Shown here one piece after another: positions 1 to 7,895 of a stretch of 64,000 nt of DNA (its first letter is position 1; each line of letters opens with the position of its first letter). A program made the translations under genes and the position numbers. The notes under the pieces were generated by a model. That model ran no database searches, was not told where the DNA came from, and saw only the letters and a list, made by a program, of their open reading frames with translations. The stretch comes from Bacillota bacterium. GTDB lineage: Bacteria > Bacillota > Clostridia > Christensenellales > Aristaeellaceae. The DNA lies in contig JAEZTL010000056.1 in NCBI GenBank assembly GCA_023421395.1, forward strand, positions 44,053 through 108,052. Direction: 5' to 3'.

Positions 1-1
1 G

Positions 2-1339
2 TTTCTGACCGCGGTGATTCTGACGCTGGCGCTCCCGGCGCAGGCGGCGACCGTGACGGGCGCGGACATCCGAAACCCGTTCTTTGCCTGGAACGGTCTC
101 GCGCTCAAGGTGGATCTGTTTACCGAAGATCCGGCCGAGGTGGACTATGCTTCCGAATCCGGCGGAAAAACGGTAATGCTCCGGCTGAAGGCGCCGGAGG
201 GTGCGCCGATGGACGCCGTTCAGGCGGGCCTGAACGCTCTGCGCCTCCGAGACGCCTCGGGCGAAGAGCGGATCCCCGCCGCCTGGCGCGTCAACGGGGA
301 CGCGGGCGGCCTGCTGACGGGCTTCGACCTGATTTACGAATTGCCCGCGGGCACGCCGTCAGGCGGCGCGTCCCTCGTGGCGGGGGATCCCTCGGCGGGG
401 AGCCGGACGGTGCTCCCGCTGTCGGCGGGCGCGGCCGAGGGCGCCGAAGCGGCCCAGCCCTCCGTCCCACCGGAAACCGGAGCGCAGCCCGCTTCTTCGC
501 CGGGACCCGCGGCCGAGGGGGATTCGCTGCCGCTTCAGACGGCGCTGATCCGCACGCTGCTGGCTTCGGCGGTGGCGGAGGCTTCGGATCCCTGGGCGAA
601 GGCCATCCTCTCCTCCGGGCCCCGGGACATCGCCTATGAGAACGGCGTAGTGCGCTTCACGCTGCGCGCCTTCGACCCGCGGCTTGACGAACTGGGCGAC
701 TACGGGGCGGACCGGGCCGCATATCTTTCAAAGCTGCTGGAAAACGCGGCGCGCCACAACCTGAACTGCGCGCTGCCGGTAACGCCGGTGGCGGGCACCT
801 ACGGCGCGGACGGCGAAGATGTCAAGGCGCTTTCAAAGTCGGTGGAAAAGGCCGCGGCCATCGCCCGGAAGGCCTTTGACGACCCGCGGGTGCGGGTGGC
901 GCTGGCGGACCTGATTTTGGGCGACGGCGCCGCGGCGCGCTACGGCCGCGGCAGAGCGGAGGCGGTCGCGCCGCTCTTTGCGGCCCGGTTCCGGCAGCGG
1001 CTGAACGTGTCGGAGGGCCCTTTTGCCCTTCGGCTGACCGCGACTGTCGCGGACGGCGCGGCGCTGGCCGAGTCGGCCTACCGCGCGGCGCTCTCACGGC
1101 TCAAGGCGCGCGCGGACGCCGAGGCAATGGAGAACCGCGAGATCGAAGACCTCTTTGTGAAACAGCTCTCTGAAAGGGCTGCTTCCCTCAAGGCCGGGGA
1201 CGCCGCGCCCCGCGTCTTCGCGCTGAACCTGGATGAACTGCCCGCCTCGCCCGGCGCGGACTACGAAGCGTACCTCACAGAATACCTCGGCGCTTACGAC
1301 GCCCGCCTGGCCGACCTCGTCCTTGCGGCACGGGGCTGA
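2..1339 (+). CDS. Secreted protein of unknown function, 5' end cut by window edge
   Basis: The reading frame is open from base 2, so the true start lies outside the window. The first visible residues (FLTAVILTLALPAQAA) look like the hydrophobic core and AxA cleavage site of a signal peptide, so the protein is probably exported. About 430 residues follow, with a Pro/Ala/Gly-rich linker near residues 130-170 (PSVPPETGAQPASSPGP) separating an N-terminal beta-rich part from an Ala/Arg/Glu-rich, mostly helical C-terminal part. I recognise no family or catalytic motif. It ends 50 bases before the lysozyme gene on the same strand and may be cotranscribed with it. A GTG at base 14 is an internal alternative start but would cut into the signal peptide. 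Confidence 0.6.
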   Translation, partial: FLTAVILTLALPAQAATVTGADIRNPFFAWNGLALKVDLFTEDPAEVDYASESGGKTVMLRLKAPEGAPMDAVQAGLNALRLRDASGEERIPAAWRVNGDAGGLLTGFDLIYELPAGTPSGGASLVAGDPSAGSRTVLPLSAGAAEGAEAAQPSVPPETGAQPASSPGPAAEGDSLPLQTALIRTLLASAVAEASDPWAKAILSSGPRDIAYENGVVRFTLRAFDPRLDELGDYGADRAAYLSKLLENAARHNLNCALPVTPVAGTYGADGEDVKALSKSVEKAAAIARKAFDDPRVRVALADLILGDGAAARYGRGRAEAVAPLFAARFRQRLNVSEGPFALRLTATVADGAALAESAYRAALSRLKARADAEAMENREIEDLFVKQLSERAASLKAGDAAPRVFALNLDELPASPGADYEAYLTEYLGAYDARLADLVLAARG

Positions 1340-1389
1340 GCCCCGGCACGTCAACCCCAAAAGAACCGAAAGCGGAAAGGCGGGCGAAC

Positions 1390-2103
1390 ATGAAACGAAA
1401 GGCCTTTTGGCTGGGCGCCGCCCTGGTCAGCCTGATCGCGCTGATCGCGCTCATCGCCGGGGGCGTCCTGCGCCCCAACGCGGTTTTCGCCGCGCGCTAT
1501 CCGGTTCACGGAGTGGACGTATCCGCCTATCAGGGAAACATTGACTGGACGGTGCTGTCCGAGGGGCTGGACTTCGCGTTCATCAAAGCCACCGAGGGCA
1601 GCGGCGCCGCCGATGCGCACTTCGCCGCAAACTTCGCCGGCGCGGCGGAAGCAGGGCTGTTGGCCGGCGCGTACCACTTTTTCAGCTTTGAAAGCCCCGG
1701 CGAAACCCAGGCGGAGAACTTCATCCGGACCGCGGGCAGCCTCTCCGGCAGGCTTCCGCCGGTGGTGGATGTGGAGCTGTACGGGGTCTTCCGCGCGCAT
1801 CCGCCGGACGCGGCGGCGGTGCGGGAGAAGCTCGGCCCGCTGCTCGGCGCGCTCACCGCGCGCTACGGTGTAAAGCCCATCCTCTACGCCACCGGGACCA
1901 GCTGGAACCTGTACCTCCGGGACGCCTACGCCGGTTACCCGCTGTGGATCCGCGAGGTTTATCTCGTGCCCCGCGCGCCGTTTTTATTCTGGCAGTATTC
2001 GGACAAGGGCCGCCGCGCCGGCTACGACGGGCCGGAAAAGTACATCGACCTGAACGTCTTCGCCGGCTCCAAGGAGGCGCTGGCCGCGCTGGCGCTGCCG
2101 TAA
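1390..2103 (+). CDS. GH25 lysozyme (N-acetylmuramidase), membrane-anchored or secreted
   Basis: The 237-residue product is a glycoside hydrolase family 25 muramidase, which cleaves the MurNAc-GlcNAc bond of peptidoglycan. Residues 1-35 form a basic then strongly hydrophobic segment (signal anchor or signal peptide). The catalytic domain then starts with GVDVSAYQG (Asp43) and continues with FIKATEG (64-70), GAYHFFSF (93-100) and VVDVE (Asp127, Glu129), the family's conserved acidic residues. The domain is full length at about 200 residues. A GGAAAGG-like ribosome site lies upstream of the ATG. The gene is followed at once by a large palindromic terminator shared with the convergent phoR. It probably acts in wall remodelling or turnover. 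Confidence 0.9.
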   Translation: MKRKAFWLGAALVSLIALIALIAGGVLRPNAVFAARYPVHGVDVSAYQGNIDWTVLSEGLDFAFIKATEGSGAADAHFAANFAGAAEAGLLAGAYHFFSFESPGETQAENFIRTAGSLSGRLPPVVDVELYGVFRAHPPDAAAVREKLGPLLGALTARYGVKPILYATGTSWNLYLRDAYAGYPLWIREVYLVPRAPFLFWQYSDKGRRAGYDGPEKYIDLNVFAGSKEALAALALP

Positions 2104-2117
2104 TCCCCCGAGAAACA

Positions 2118-2165
2118 TCAAAAGACCGGGCCTTCCCCCGCGCGGGGGAAGGCCCGGTCTTTTGA
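2118..2165. terminator. 48-bp perfect palindrome, bidirectional terminator
   Basis: The sequence is a perfect inverted repeat around 2141/2142. It has a GC-rich core (GACCGGGCCTTCCCCCGC), AAAA on the left flank and TTTT on the right. It lies between the convergent lysozyme and phoR genes and can form a terminator hairpin with a short U tract in either direction. Confidence 0.85.
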
Positions 2166-2169
2166 TCCG

Positions 2170-3834
2170 TTACGGTCCGGGGAAAGAGATGATGATGCTG
2201 GTGCCCTTGCCCACCTGGCTGTCGAGCGACACCGTGGCGCCGTGCACGGCGGCGCTGTGCTTGACGATGGAAAGGCCCAGGCCCGTGCCGCCGGTTTCGC
2301 GGGCGTGGCTGTGATCCACGCGGTAGAACCGCTCGAACACCCGCGCATGGTGCTCCGGCGGAATGCCGATGCCGGTGTCCCGCACGGTGAGGATCGCGCC
2401 GCCGCCTTCCTTTTTGACGATGACCGCCACGCTGCCGCCCTTCACGTTGTACTTGATGGCGTTGTCGCAGAGGTTGTAGATCATCTCCTCCAGAATCTTT
2501 TCGTAGCCGGAGATCTCCGCGCGTTCGCCGGAGGCGGTGATGCTCACTTCACGCCGCTCGGCCAGCGGCATGAGCCGCCGCGCCACGCCTTCGCTGAGCG
2601 CCATCAGGTCCACCTTGCCCTTTTCCGGCAGGCGTGCCTTTTCGTCCAGCCGCGACAGCTTCATCACATCCTCCACCAACGCGATGAGCCGGTTGGCCTC
2701 GTCATAGATGCGGGCGGCGAAGTCGCGCATGTCGTCGGGACGGGCGGTGCCGTTTTTCATGATCTCGGCATAGCCGGTGATGGACGTCAGCGGCGTCTTG
2801 AGCTCGTGGGACACGTTGGCGGTGAATTCCCTGCGGCTCCGCTCGGCGCTCTCCCGGTCTGTGACGTCGAGGGCCAGGATCACCGTGCCCCGCGCGCCGC
2901 CGCTCGGTTCCACCGGATTCCCGATCAGCTGATAGGTACGCTCGCCCATTTTGAGCTCCGCCTCGGCGCTCTCGCCCCGGAGCGACCGCTCCACCACGCT
3001 CTCCAGTGCCACCGAGCGGTTGACGGACAGGATCGGCCGGCCCACGTAGGCCTTCGGGCTGACGCCGAAGATCTCCGCCGCGCTCTCGTTGATGGACAGC
3101 ACGTCTCCGGAGCCGGAGAGCAGCACCATGCCCTCCCGCATATGGGCGGTGACGGCGGCAAACTCCCGCCGGTTCTCGGTCAGCTCCTGCAGGCGCTTTT
3201 CAAGCTCCTCCTTCTGGCGCTGCATGCGCGAGAGCAGCGGGCTCAGTTCGTCGTACACGTCGTTTTCCAGCGGTTGGTCCAAGTTCAGGTGGTTGATGGG
3301 CGATACGATGCGCCCGGCCATCACCCGCGCCAGCAGCAGGGATACCACGCTCACGCCCAGAAGAATCAGAAGGAACAGCGGCAAAAGCCTCACCAGAAGC
3401 CCGAGAACGCTTGACTGGCTGCTGGAGAGCCGGAGCACGTTGCCGTCGTCGGTGCGGACGGCAAAATACACCGTCTCCTGGGACAGCGTGTCGGAATAGC
3501 GGTGGGTCTGGCCGCTGCCGCCCGTCAACGCGGCCTGAATTTCCGGGCGGTTCAGGTGGTTTTCCATATGGGCGGCGTCGGCGGTGCTGTCGTAGAGTAC
3601 GGCGCCGTCGGGCGCCACCAGCGTGACGCGGTTGTCGGAGTAAAAGCCGTTGAAGTAGGCGGCCTCGTCCTTCTCCCGCGCCATCGCGTACATCAGGTAC
3701 CCGGCCTCCACCTTGAGCCGGTCCTCCAGCTGCCGGGTGTAGGACTGGTACAGCGTCAGCATGATAAAGCCGGACGCCAGGACCGCGGCGCACAGCGCGG
3801 ATACGAAGATGATCCGGAAAATTCGCTTTGTCAT
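2170..3834 (-). CDS. phoR: Phosphate-regulon sensor histidine kinase PhoR
   Basis: The 554-residue membrane histidine kinase has TM1 at about 7-29, an extracytoplasmic domain at 30-140, TM2 at about 144-172, a short linker, a PAS domain (about 225-330), a HisKA dimerisation domain with phospho-acceptor His343 in VSHELKTP, and a HATPase domain with NLCDNAIKYN, DTGIGIP and GTGLGLSIV. The start at 3834 has a good GGAGAGGTGAC ribosome site; the frame stays open further upstream but without a comparable site. It lies downstream of phoB in the pst-pho operon, separated by about 230 bases filled with palindromes. The inferred role is to phosphorylate PhoB when phosphate is scarce, with PhoU and PstSCAB transmitting the signal. 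Confidence 0.92.
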   Translation of the reverse strand: MTKRIFRIIFVSALCAAVLASGFIMLTLYQSYTRQLEDRLKVEAGYLMYAMAREKDEAAYFNGFYSDNRVTLVAPDGAVLYDSTADAAHMENHLNRPEIQAALTGGSGQTHRYSDTLSQETVYFAVRTDDGNVLRLSSSQSSVLGLLVRLLPLFLLILLGVSVVSLLLARVMAGRIVSPINHLNLDQPLENDVYDELSPLLSRMQRQKEELEKRLQELTENRREFAAVTAHMREGMVLLSGSGDVLSINESAAEIFGVSPKAYVGRPILSVNRSVALESVVERSLRGESAEAELKMGERTYQLIGNPVEPSGGARGTVILALDVTDRESAERSRREFTANVSHELKTPLTSITGYAEIMKNGTARPDDMRDFAARIYDEANRLIALVEDVMKLSRLDEKARLPEKGKVDLMALSEGVARRLMPLAERREVSITASGERAEISGYEKILEEMIYNLCDNAIKYNVKGGSVAVIVKKEGGGAILTVRDTGIGIPPEHHARVFERFYRVDHSHARETGGTGLGLSIVKHSAAVHGATVSLDSQVGKGTSIIISFPGP

Positions 3835-3893
3835 GTCACCTCTCCAGGGCAATCCGCGTACGGACCGCAAACCGCCCCGTCGCACCTTTTGAT

Positions 3894-4057
3894 CGTTCCC
3901 GGCGCGCATGCGCGCCGGGAACGCGGTTTCGTCAATCGGCGCGCACACCGGTTGACGAAACATCTCCTCAAGTCGGCGCGCCGCCCGGAAATCCCGGAGA
4001 ATTTCAGGCGCGCGCAGCTTCCCCCTTCGCAAACGCTTTCGGCGCGGCCGCGAGCGT
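3894..4057. repeat. Composite of four palindromic elements between phoB and phoR
   Basis: The gap holds a perfect 30-bp palindrome (3894-3923, core GGCGCGCATGCGCGCC); a hairpin with 10-bp arms GTTTCGTCAA / TTGACGAAAC extended by CGG/CCG (3926-3961); a copy of a dispersed element at about 3981-4014 that also occurs near 26868, 53741 and, inverted, 56703; and a hairpin with arms CAAACGCT / AGCGTTTG (about 4027-4056). They lie inside an operon, so they may lower phoR expression relative to phoB or stabilise the upstream mRNA. No open reading frame is convincing here. Confidence 0.7.
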
Positions 4058-4063
4058 TTGTCC

Positions 4064-4732
4064 TCACCCTCCGAAGCGGTAGCCGACGCCGCGGACGGTC
4101 TCGATCATGCCGCCCTGCGCGCCCAGCTTCTGCCGGAGCGTCTGTATGTGCACATCCACGGTGCGGGTGCCGCCGCCGTAGCCCAGATCCCACACCCGCT
4201 CGAGAAGCTTCTCGCGGGTGAAGGCCGCGCCGCGGTTTTCCATCAGAAAGCGCAGGAGCTCAAACTCCTTGAGCGTCAAAACCACGTTCTCTCCGCCCGC
4301 CGTCACCAAATGTCGCCGGATATCCACCGTCAGCGCGCCCGCGGTGATGGCCTCGGCGTCGTCCTTTGCCGCGGTGCGCCGCATGAGCGCCTTGGTTCGG
4401 GCCACCAGCTCCATCATGCCGAAGGGCTTGGCGATGTAGTCGTCCGCGCCGGCGTCGAGGCCCACCACGGTGTCATACTCCGTATCCTTGGCGGTGATCA
4501 TGATGACCGGGATGGCGGCCGTCTCGCTGGACTGCCGCAAGTTTTTGAGGATGGTCAACCCGTCCTCGCCGGGCAGCATGATGTCCAGCAGCACGAGTTC
4601 CGGCGCGGCCTCCGCGACCGCCGCGAAAAACGGCGCGGCGGCGGAGAAGCCCTTGGCCTCCATCCCCGTCTGCCGGAGCGTGTACACCACCAGATCCCGG
4701 ATGTTCGGGTCGTCCTCCACGTAGTAGATCAT
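4064..4732 (-). CDS. phoB: Phosphate-regulon response regulator PhoB/PhoP (OmpR family)
   Basis: The 222-residue regulator has a receiver domain (acidic pair at 7-8, phospho-acceptor Asp50 in LVLLDIMLPGEDG, Thr80, Lys102) and an OmpR-type winged-helix DNA-binding domain from about 128 to the end (LTLKEFELLRFLMENRG, GTRTVDVHIQTLRQKL, RGVGYRF). Its ATG overlaps the phoU stop (ATGA), which indicates translational coupling. Its place in the pstSCAB-phoU-phoB-phoR order supports regulation of phosphate starvation genes rather than another OmpR-family role. Confidence 0.93.
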   Translation of the reverse strand: MIYYVEDDPNIRDLVVYTLRQTGMEAKGFSAAAPFFAAVAEAAPELVLLDIMLPGEDGLTILKNLRQSSETAAIPVIMITAKDTEYDTVVGLDAGADDYIAKPFGMMELVARTKALMRRTAAKDDAEAITAGALTVDIRRHLVTAGGENVVLTLKEFELLRFLMENRGAAFTREKLLERVWDLGYGGGTRTVDVHIQTLRQKLGAQGGMIETVRGVGYRFGG

Positions 4733-5382
4733 AGCGGCTCACCCTTGTGGCGGCCGGTGAGCGCGTATTCCACCCACTCCGCGATGTTCTGGGCGTGGTC
4801 GCCAATGCGCTCAAAGTACTTGGCGATCATGAGCAGGTCCACCGCCTGTTCGCCGCTCGAGGCGTCCATGCGGATGCACTCGATCAGCTCGTACTTCACG
4901 ATGTCGAAGAGATCGTCGATCACGTCGTCCATTTCGATGATCTGCCGCGCCAGCGCCAGGTCGCGCTTGACGAAGGCGTCCACCGCGCCGGTGACCATGC
5001 GGATGGCCGCCGTGGCCATCTGGGTCAGATGCTCCAGTTTTTTGATGTAGGGTTTTCCGGCCAGGTAGATCACAAGGCCGGAGATGTCCGCGGCCTGGTC
5101 GCCGATGCGCTCCATGTCGGTGATCATCTTCAGCGCCGCGGAGATGAGCCTAAGATCCCGGGCCACCGGCTGCTGCTTCAACAGAAGCTTCATGCACAGC
5201 GCCTCGATGTCCCGCTCCTTCTGGTCCACCTCCTGGTCGAAGGCGATGGCCTTGGCGGCGGCGGACACGTCCTGGTCGGTCAGCGCCTGAGAGGCGCTCT
5301 CGATGGCGTGCTCGATCAGCGCGCCCATTTCGATCAGCTCGCGGCTGAGCCTGTCGAGCCGTTCGTCCAACAGGTTGCCCAT
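4729..5382 (-). CDS. phoU: Phosphate transport system regulator PhoU
   Basis: The 217-residue all-helical protein begins MGNLLDERLDRLSRELIEMG and contains two PhoU three-helix repeats with the family's acidic metal-binding patterns (ERIGDQAADIS near 100 and ERIGDHAQNIAEWVEY near 200). The start at 5382 shares one base with the pstB stop (TAATG); an upstream extension would run into pstB. In the family PhoU links the Pst transporter to PhoR and represses the regulon when phosphate is plentiful. It is coupled to pstB upstream and to phoB downstream by overlapping stop/start codons. Confidence 0.94.
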   Translation of the reverse strand: MGNLLDERLDRLSRELIEMGALIEHAIESASQALTDQDVSAAAKAIAFDQEVDQKERDIEALCMKLLLKQQPVARDLRLISAALKMITDMERIGDQAADISGLVIYLAGKPYIKKLEHLTQMATAAIRMVTGAVDAFVKRDLALARQIIEMDDVIDDLFDIVKYELIECIRMDASSGEQAVDLLMIAKYFERIGDHAQNIAEWVEYALTGRHKGEPL

Positions 5383-6131
5383 TATCCAAACCTCCCGGTG
5401 ATGTAATCCTCGGTGCGCTTGTCGGCGGGGATGGAAAACAGCTTCTCGGTATCGCTGAACTCGATCAGATCGCCCAGAAGGAAGAAGCCCGTCAAATCGG
5501 AGATGCGCGCGGCCTGCTGCATGTTGTGGGTCACGATAACTATAGTATACTTCTCCTTCAGGCTCACCGCAAGGTCTTCGATCCGGGATGTGGAAATCGG
5601 ATCCAGCGCGCTGGTGGGTTCGTCCATCAGGAGCACCTCGGGCTCCACCGCCAGCGCCCGGGCGATGCAAAGCCGCTGCTGCTGCCCGCCGGAAAGGCCC
5701 AACGCGTCTTTTTTCAGCCGGTCCTTGAGCTCATCCCAGATGGCCGCGTCCCGGAGGGATTTTTCCACGATGTCGTCCAGCTTGGCGCGGCCCTTGACGC
5801 CGTGGGTGCGCGGGCCGAAGGCCACGTTGTCGTAAATGCTCATGGGGAAAGGGTTGGGCTTCTGGAACACCATGCCCACCCGCTTGCGAAGCTCCGTTAC
5901 ATCCGTGTCGCCGTAAATATCCTCGCCGTCCAGCAGCACCTTCCCGGTGATCTTCACGCCCTCGATCAGGTCGTTCATCCGGTTGAGGGTTTTCAGAAGC
6001 GTGGACTTGCCGCAGCCGGAGGGCCCGATCAACGCGGTGATCTTCCGCTCGGGGATCGACATGTTGATGCCCTTGAGCGCCTGGAAGCTGCCGTAGTAGA
6101 GGTTGAGATCGTTTACCTGTATCTTCTCCAT
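5382..6131 (-). CDS. pstB: Phosphate ABC transporter ATPase PstB
   Basis: The 249-residue ATPase has Walker A GPSGCGKS (about 37-44), Q-loop VFQKPNPFPMSIYDNVAFGPR, signature LSGGQQQR, Walker B VLLMDEPTSALDP and the switch His in IVTHNMQQAARISD. The NPFPMSIYDNVAFG stretch after the Q-loop is typical of PstB. It energises phosphate import through PstC/PstA. The start is preceded by GAGGAGATAAC and lies one base after the pstA stop. No residue is missing. Confidence 0.96.
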   Translation of the reverse strand: MEKIQVNDLNLYYGSFQALKGINMSIPERKITALIGPSGCGKSTLLKTLNRMNDLIEGVKITGKVLLDGEDIYGDTDVTELRKRVGMVFQKPNPFPMSIYDNVAFGPRTHGVKGRAKLDDIVEKSLRDAAIWDELKDRLKKDALGLSGGQQQRLCIARALAVEPEVLLMDEPTSALDPISTSRIEDLAVSLKEKYTIVIVTHNMQQAARISDLTGFFLLGDLIEFSDTEKLFSIPADKRTEDYITGRFG

Positions 6132-6132
6132 G

Positions 6133-6957
6133 TTATCTCCTCGTCAGGCGCCCCGCCGCCCAGCCGGAGAGCGCGTTGATGCCGGCCACCAGAACCAGCA
6201 GCACCGCAGCCGTGGCGGACGCCTGCTTGATGTAGAGCCCCTCGCTGGACAGCGCGTACATGTGTACCGACAATGTGCGGGCGGAATCCGTCAGCGAATC
6301 CGCGGCCTTTGCCACCGTGCCCGCGGTGTAAATAAGCGCCGCCGTCTCGCCCACGATGCGGCCGATGGCCAGGATGACGCCGGAGAGAATCCCCGGCATC
6401 GCGGACGGCAGCACCACCTTGGAAACGGTGCGCAGCCGCCCCGCGCCCAGGCCGAAGCTGCCCTCGCGGTATTCGCGTGGCACGGCGATCAGCGCCTCCT
6501 CCGTGGCGCGCAGAATCAGCGGCAGGATCATGATCGACAGCGTCAGCGCGCCGGAAATCAGCGAAAGCCCCATCTTCAGCGCGGTCACGAAGAACATCAG
6601 GCCGAAGAGGCCGTACAGGATCGACGGGATGCCCGTCAGCGTTTCGCTGGTGATGCGCGTCACCTTCACCAGGCGGTTGGCGCTTCCGGCGTACTCGGTC
6701 ATGTAGATCGCGCCGTAGACGCCGATGGGCACCGCCACCGCCAGCGACAAAACCGTCATCAGGATTGTGTTGATCAGCGCCGGCATCATGGAGGCGTTGT
6801 CGGAGTTATACTCCCACGCGAAGAGGCTCGGGTGGAGGTTCGGGATGCCGCGGATCAGGATGTAGAGCGTAAGCCCCAAAAACACCACCGCGGTAAAGCC
6901 CGCGCCAAGATACACCAGAAGGCGCATGAACAGTGCGTTTCGCCTGGCTCTCGTCAT
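6133..6957 (-). CDS. pstA: Phosphate ABC transporter permease PstA
   Basis: The 274-residue membrane protein has about six transmembrane segments and the ABC permease EAA-like loop (EALIAVPREYREGSFGLGAGRLRTVSKVVLPSAMPGILSG, with IGRIVGETAAL after it). These are hallmarks of PstA. Its ATG overlaps the pstC stop (ATGA). With PstC it forms the phosphate channel that receives substrate from PstS and is powered by PstB. Confidence 0.95.
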   Translation of the reverse strand: MTRARRNALFMRLLVYLGAGFTAVVFLGLTLYILIRGIPNLHPSLFAWEYNSDNASMMPALINTILMTVLSLAVAVPIGVYGAIYMTEYAGSANRLVKVTRITSETLTGIPSILYGLFGLMFFVTALKMGLSLISGALTLSIMILPLILRATEEALIAVPREYREGSFGLGAGRLRTVSKVVLPSAMPGILSGVILAIGRIVGETAALIYTAGTVAKAADSLTDSARTLSVHMYALSSEGLYIKQASATAAVLLVLVAGINALSGWAAGRLTRR

Positions 6958-7895
6958 TTGCTCGCCCTCCGCTTGATCACCGCCAGAAGCAGGTTGATCA
7001 TCAGAATGAACACAAACAGCACCACGCCGGTGGCGATCAGCGCTTCCCGGTGCAGGTCCGCCGCGTAGCCCATCTCCAGCGCGATGTTGCTGGTCAGCGT
7101 GCGCACGCCCTTGATGAGGCCCTGCGGCATCCGGGCCTGATTGCCCGCCACCATCATCACCGCCATCGCCTCGCCGATGGCGCGGCCGATGGCCAGCACC
7201 ACGCCCGCCATCACGCCGGACTTGGCCGCCGGCAGCATCACCCGGAACACCGTGCGCTCGTGGGTGGCGCCCAGCGCCAGCGCGCCCTCATAATAGCTTC
7301 CGGGCACGGCGTTGAGCGCCGCCTCGGAGAGCGAAATCACCGTGGGCAGAATCATCATGCCCAGGAGCAGGCTCGCCGCCAGCATGCTGGAACCGCTGCC
7401 GCCGAAAAATTCCCGGATCAGAGGCACCAGAACCACCAGGCCGAAAAAACCGTACACCACCGACGGGATCCCCGCCAGGAGCGATACCGCGGGCCTCATC
7501 ATCCTGACTGCTTTGGGCTTTGCGAACCGGGACAGGTAGACGGCGGTCAGGATTCCCGGCGGCACACCCACGACCATCGCCCCGGCGGTCACGTAGAGGC
7601 TGCCCAGGATCATGGGCAGCACGCCGTAAATGTCGTTGCCCGGCTTCCATTTTTCGCCGGCCAGGAAATCCAATATGCCGATCTTCATCATCGGCGGCAC
7701 GCCATTGACGAAGATGAAGGCGCAAATCAGCGCCACCGCCAGCACCGAAACGCTGGCCGCGGCCGCGAAGAGCACCTGCGCGGCGCGCTCTTTGGCGCGC
7801 TGCGCGCGCGCGCCGCTCCGGACGCGCGCAAATCCCCCTCCGCCGCCAGAGCCGGCGGCGGAAGGGGCGGACTTTTTGAGCCCCGTATTAGCCAT
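6954..7895 (-). CDS. pstC: Phosphate ABC transporter permease PstC
   Basis: The 313-residue permease has a hydrophilic N-terminus of about 35 residues rich in Gly, Ala and Arg, then about six transmembrane segments and the PstC loop (EAALNAVPGSYYEGALALGATHERTVFRVMLPAAKSGVMAG, then IGRAIGEAMAVMMVAGN). I chose the ATG at 7895 because GGAG lies eight bases upstream; a GTG at 7904 would sit directly on that site. The ATG lies inside the last codons of pstS (AATGGCTAA), so the two genes overlap by eight bases. The Gly-rich N-terminal part is encoded by a DNA hairpin (7834-7867). Confidence 0.95.
   Translation of the reverse strand: MANTGLKKSAPSAAGSGGGGGFARVRSGARAQRAKERAAQVLFAAAASVSVLAVALICAFIFVNGVPPMMKIGILDFLAGEKWKPGNDIYGVLPMILGSLYVTAGAMVVGVPPGILTAVYLSRFAKPKAVRMMRPAVSLLAGIPSVVYGFFGLVVLVPLIREFFGGSGSSMLAASLLLGMMILPTVISLSEAALNAVPGSYYEGALALGATHERTVFRVMLPAAKSGVMAGVVLAIGRAIGEAMAVMMVAGNQARMPQGLIKGVRTLTSNIALEMGYAADLHREALIATGVVLFVFILMINLLLAVIKRRASK
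7834..7867 (-). other. Hairpin inside the 5' part of pstC
   Basis: Arms TCCGCCGCC and GGCGGCGGA (9 bp) plus an outer CCCC/GGGG pair with one mismatch flank a six-base loop. On the coding strand the hairpin is formed about 30-60 bases after the pstC start. It lies just downstream of pstS and could slow ribosomes or polymerase, or protect the pstS mRNA end. Only the structure is seen; the role is inferred. Confidence 0.5.

Noticed and set aside
3894..4057. CRISPR-like array
   Set aside because: The repeats are different palindromes without a constant direct repeat or spacers, and no cas gene is in the window.
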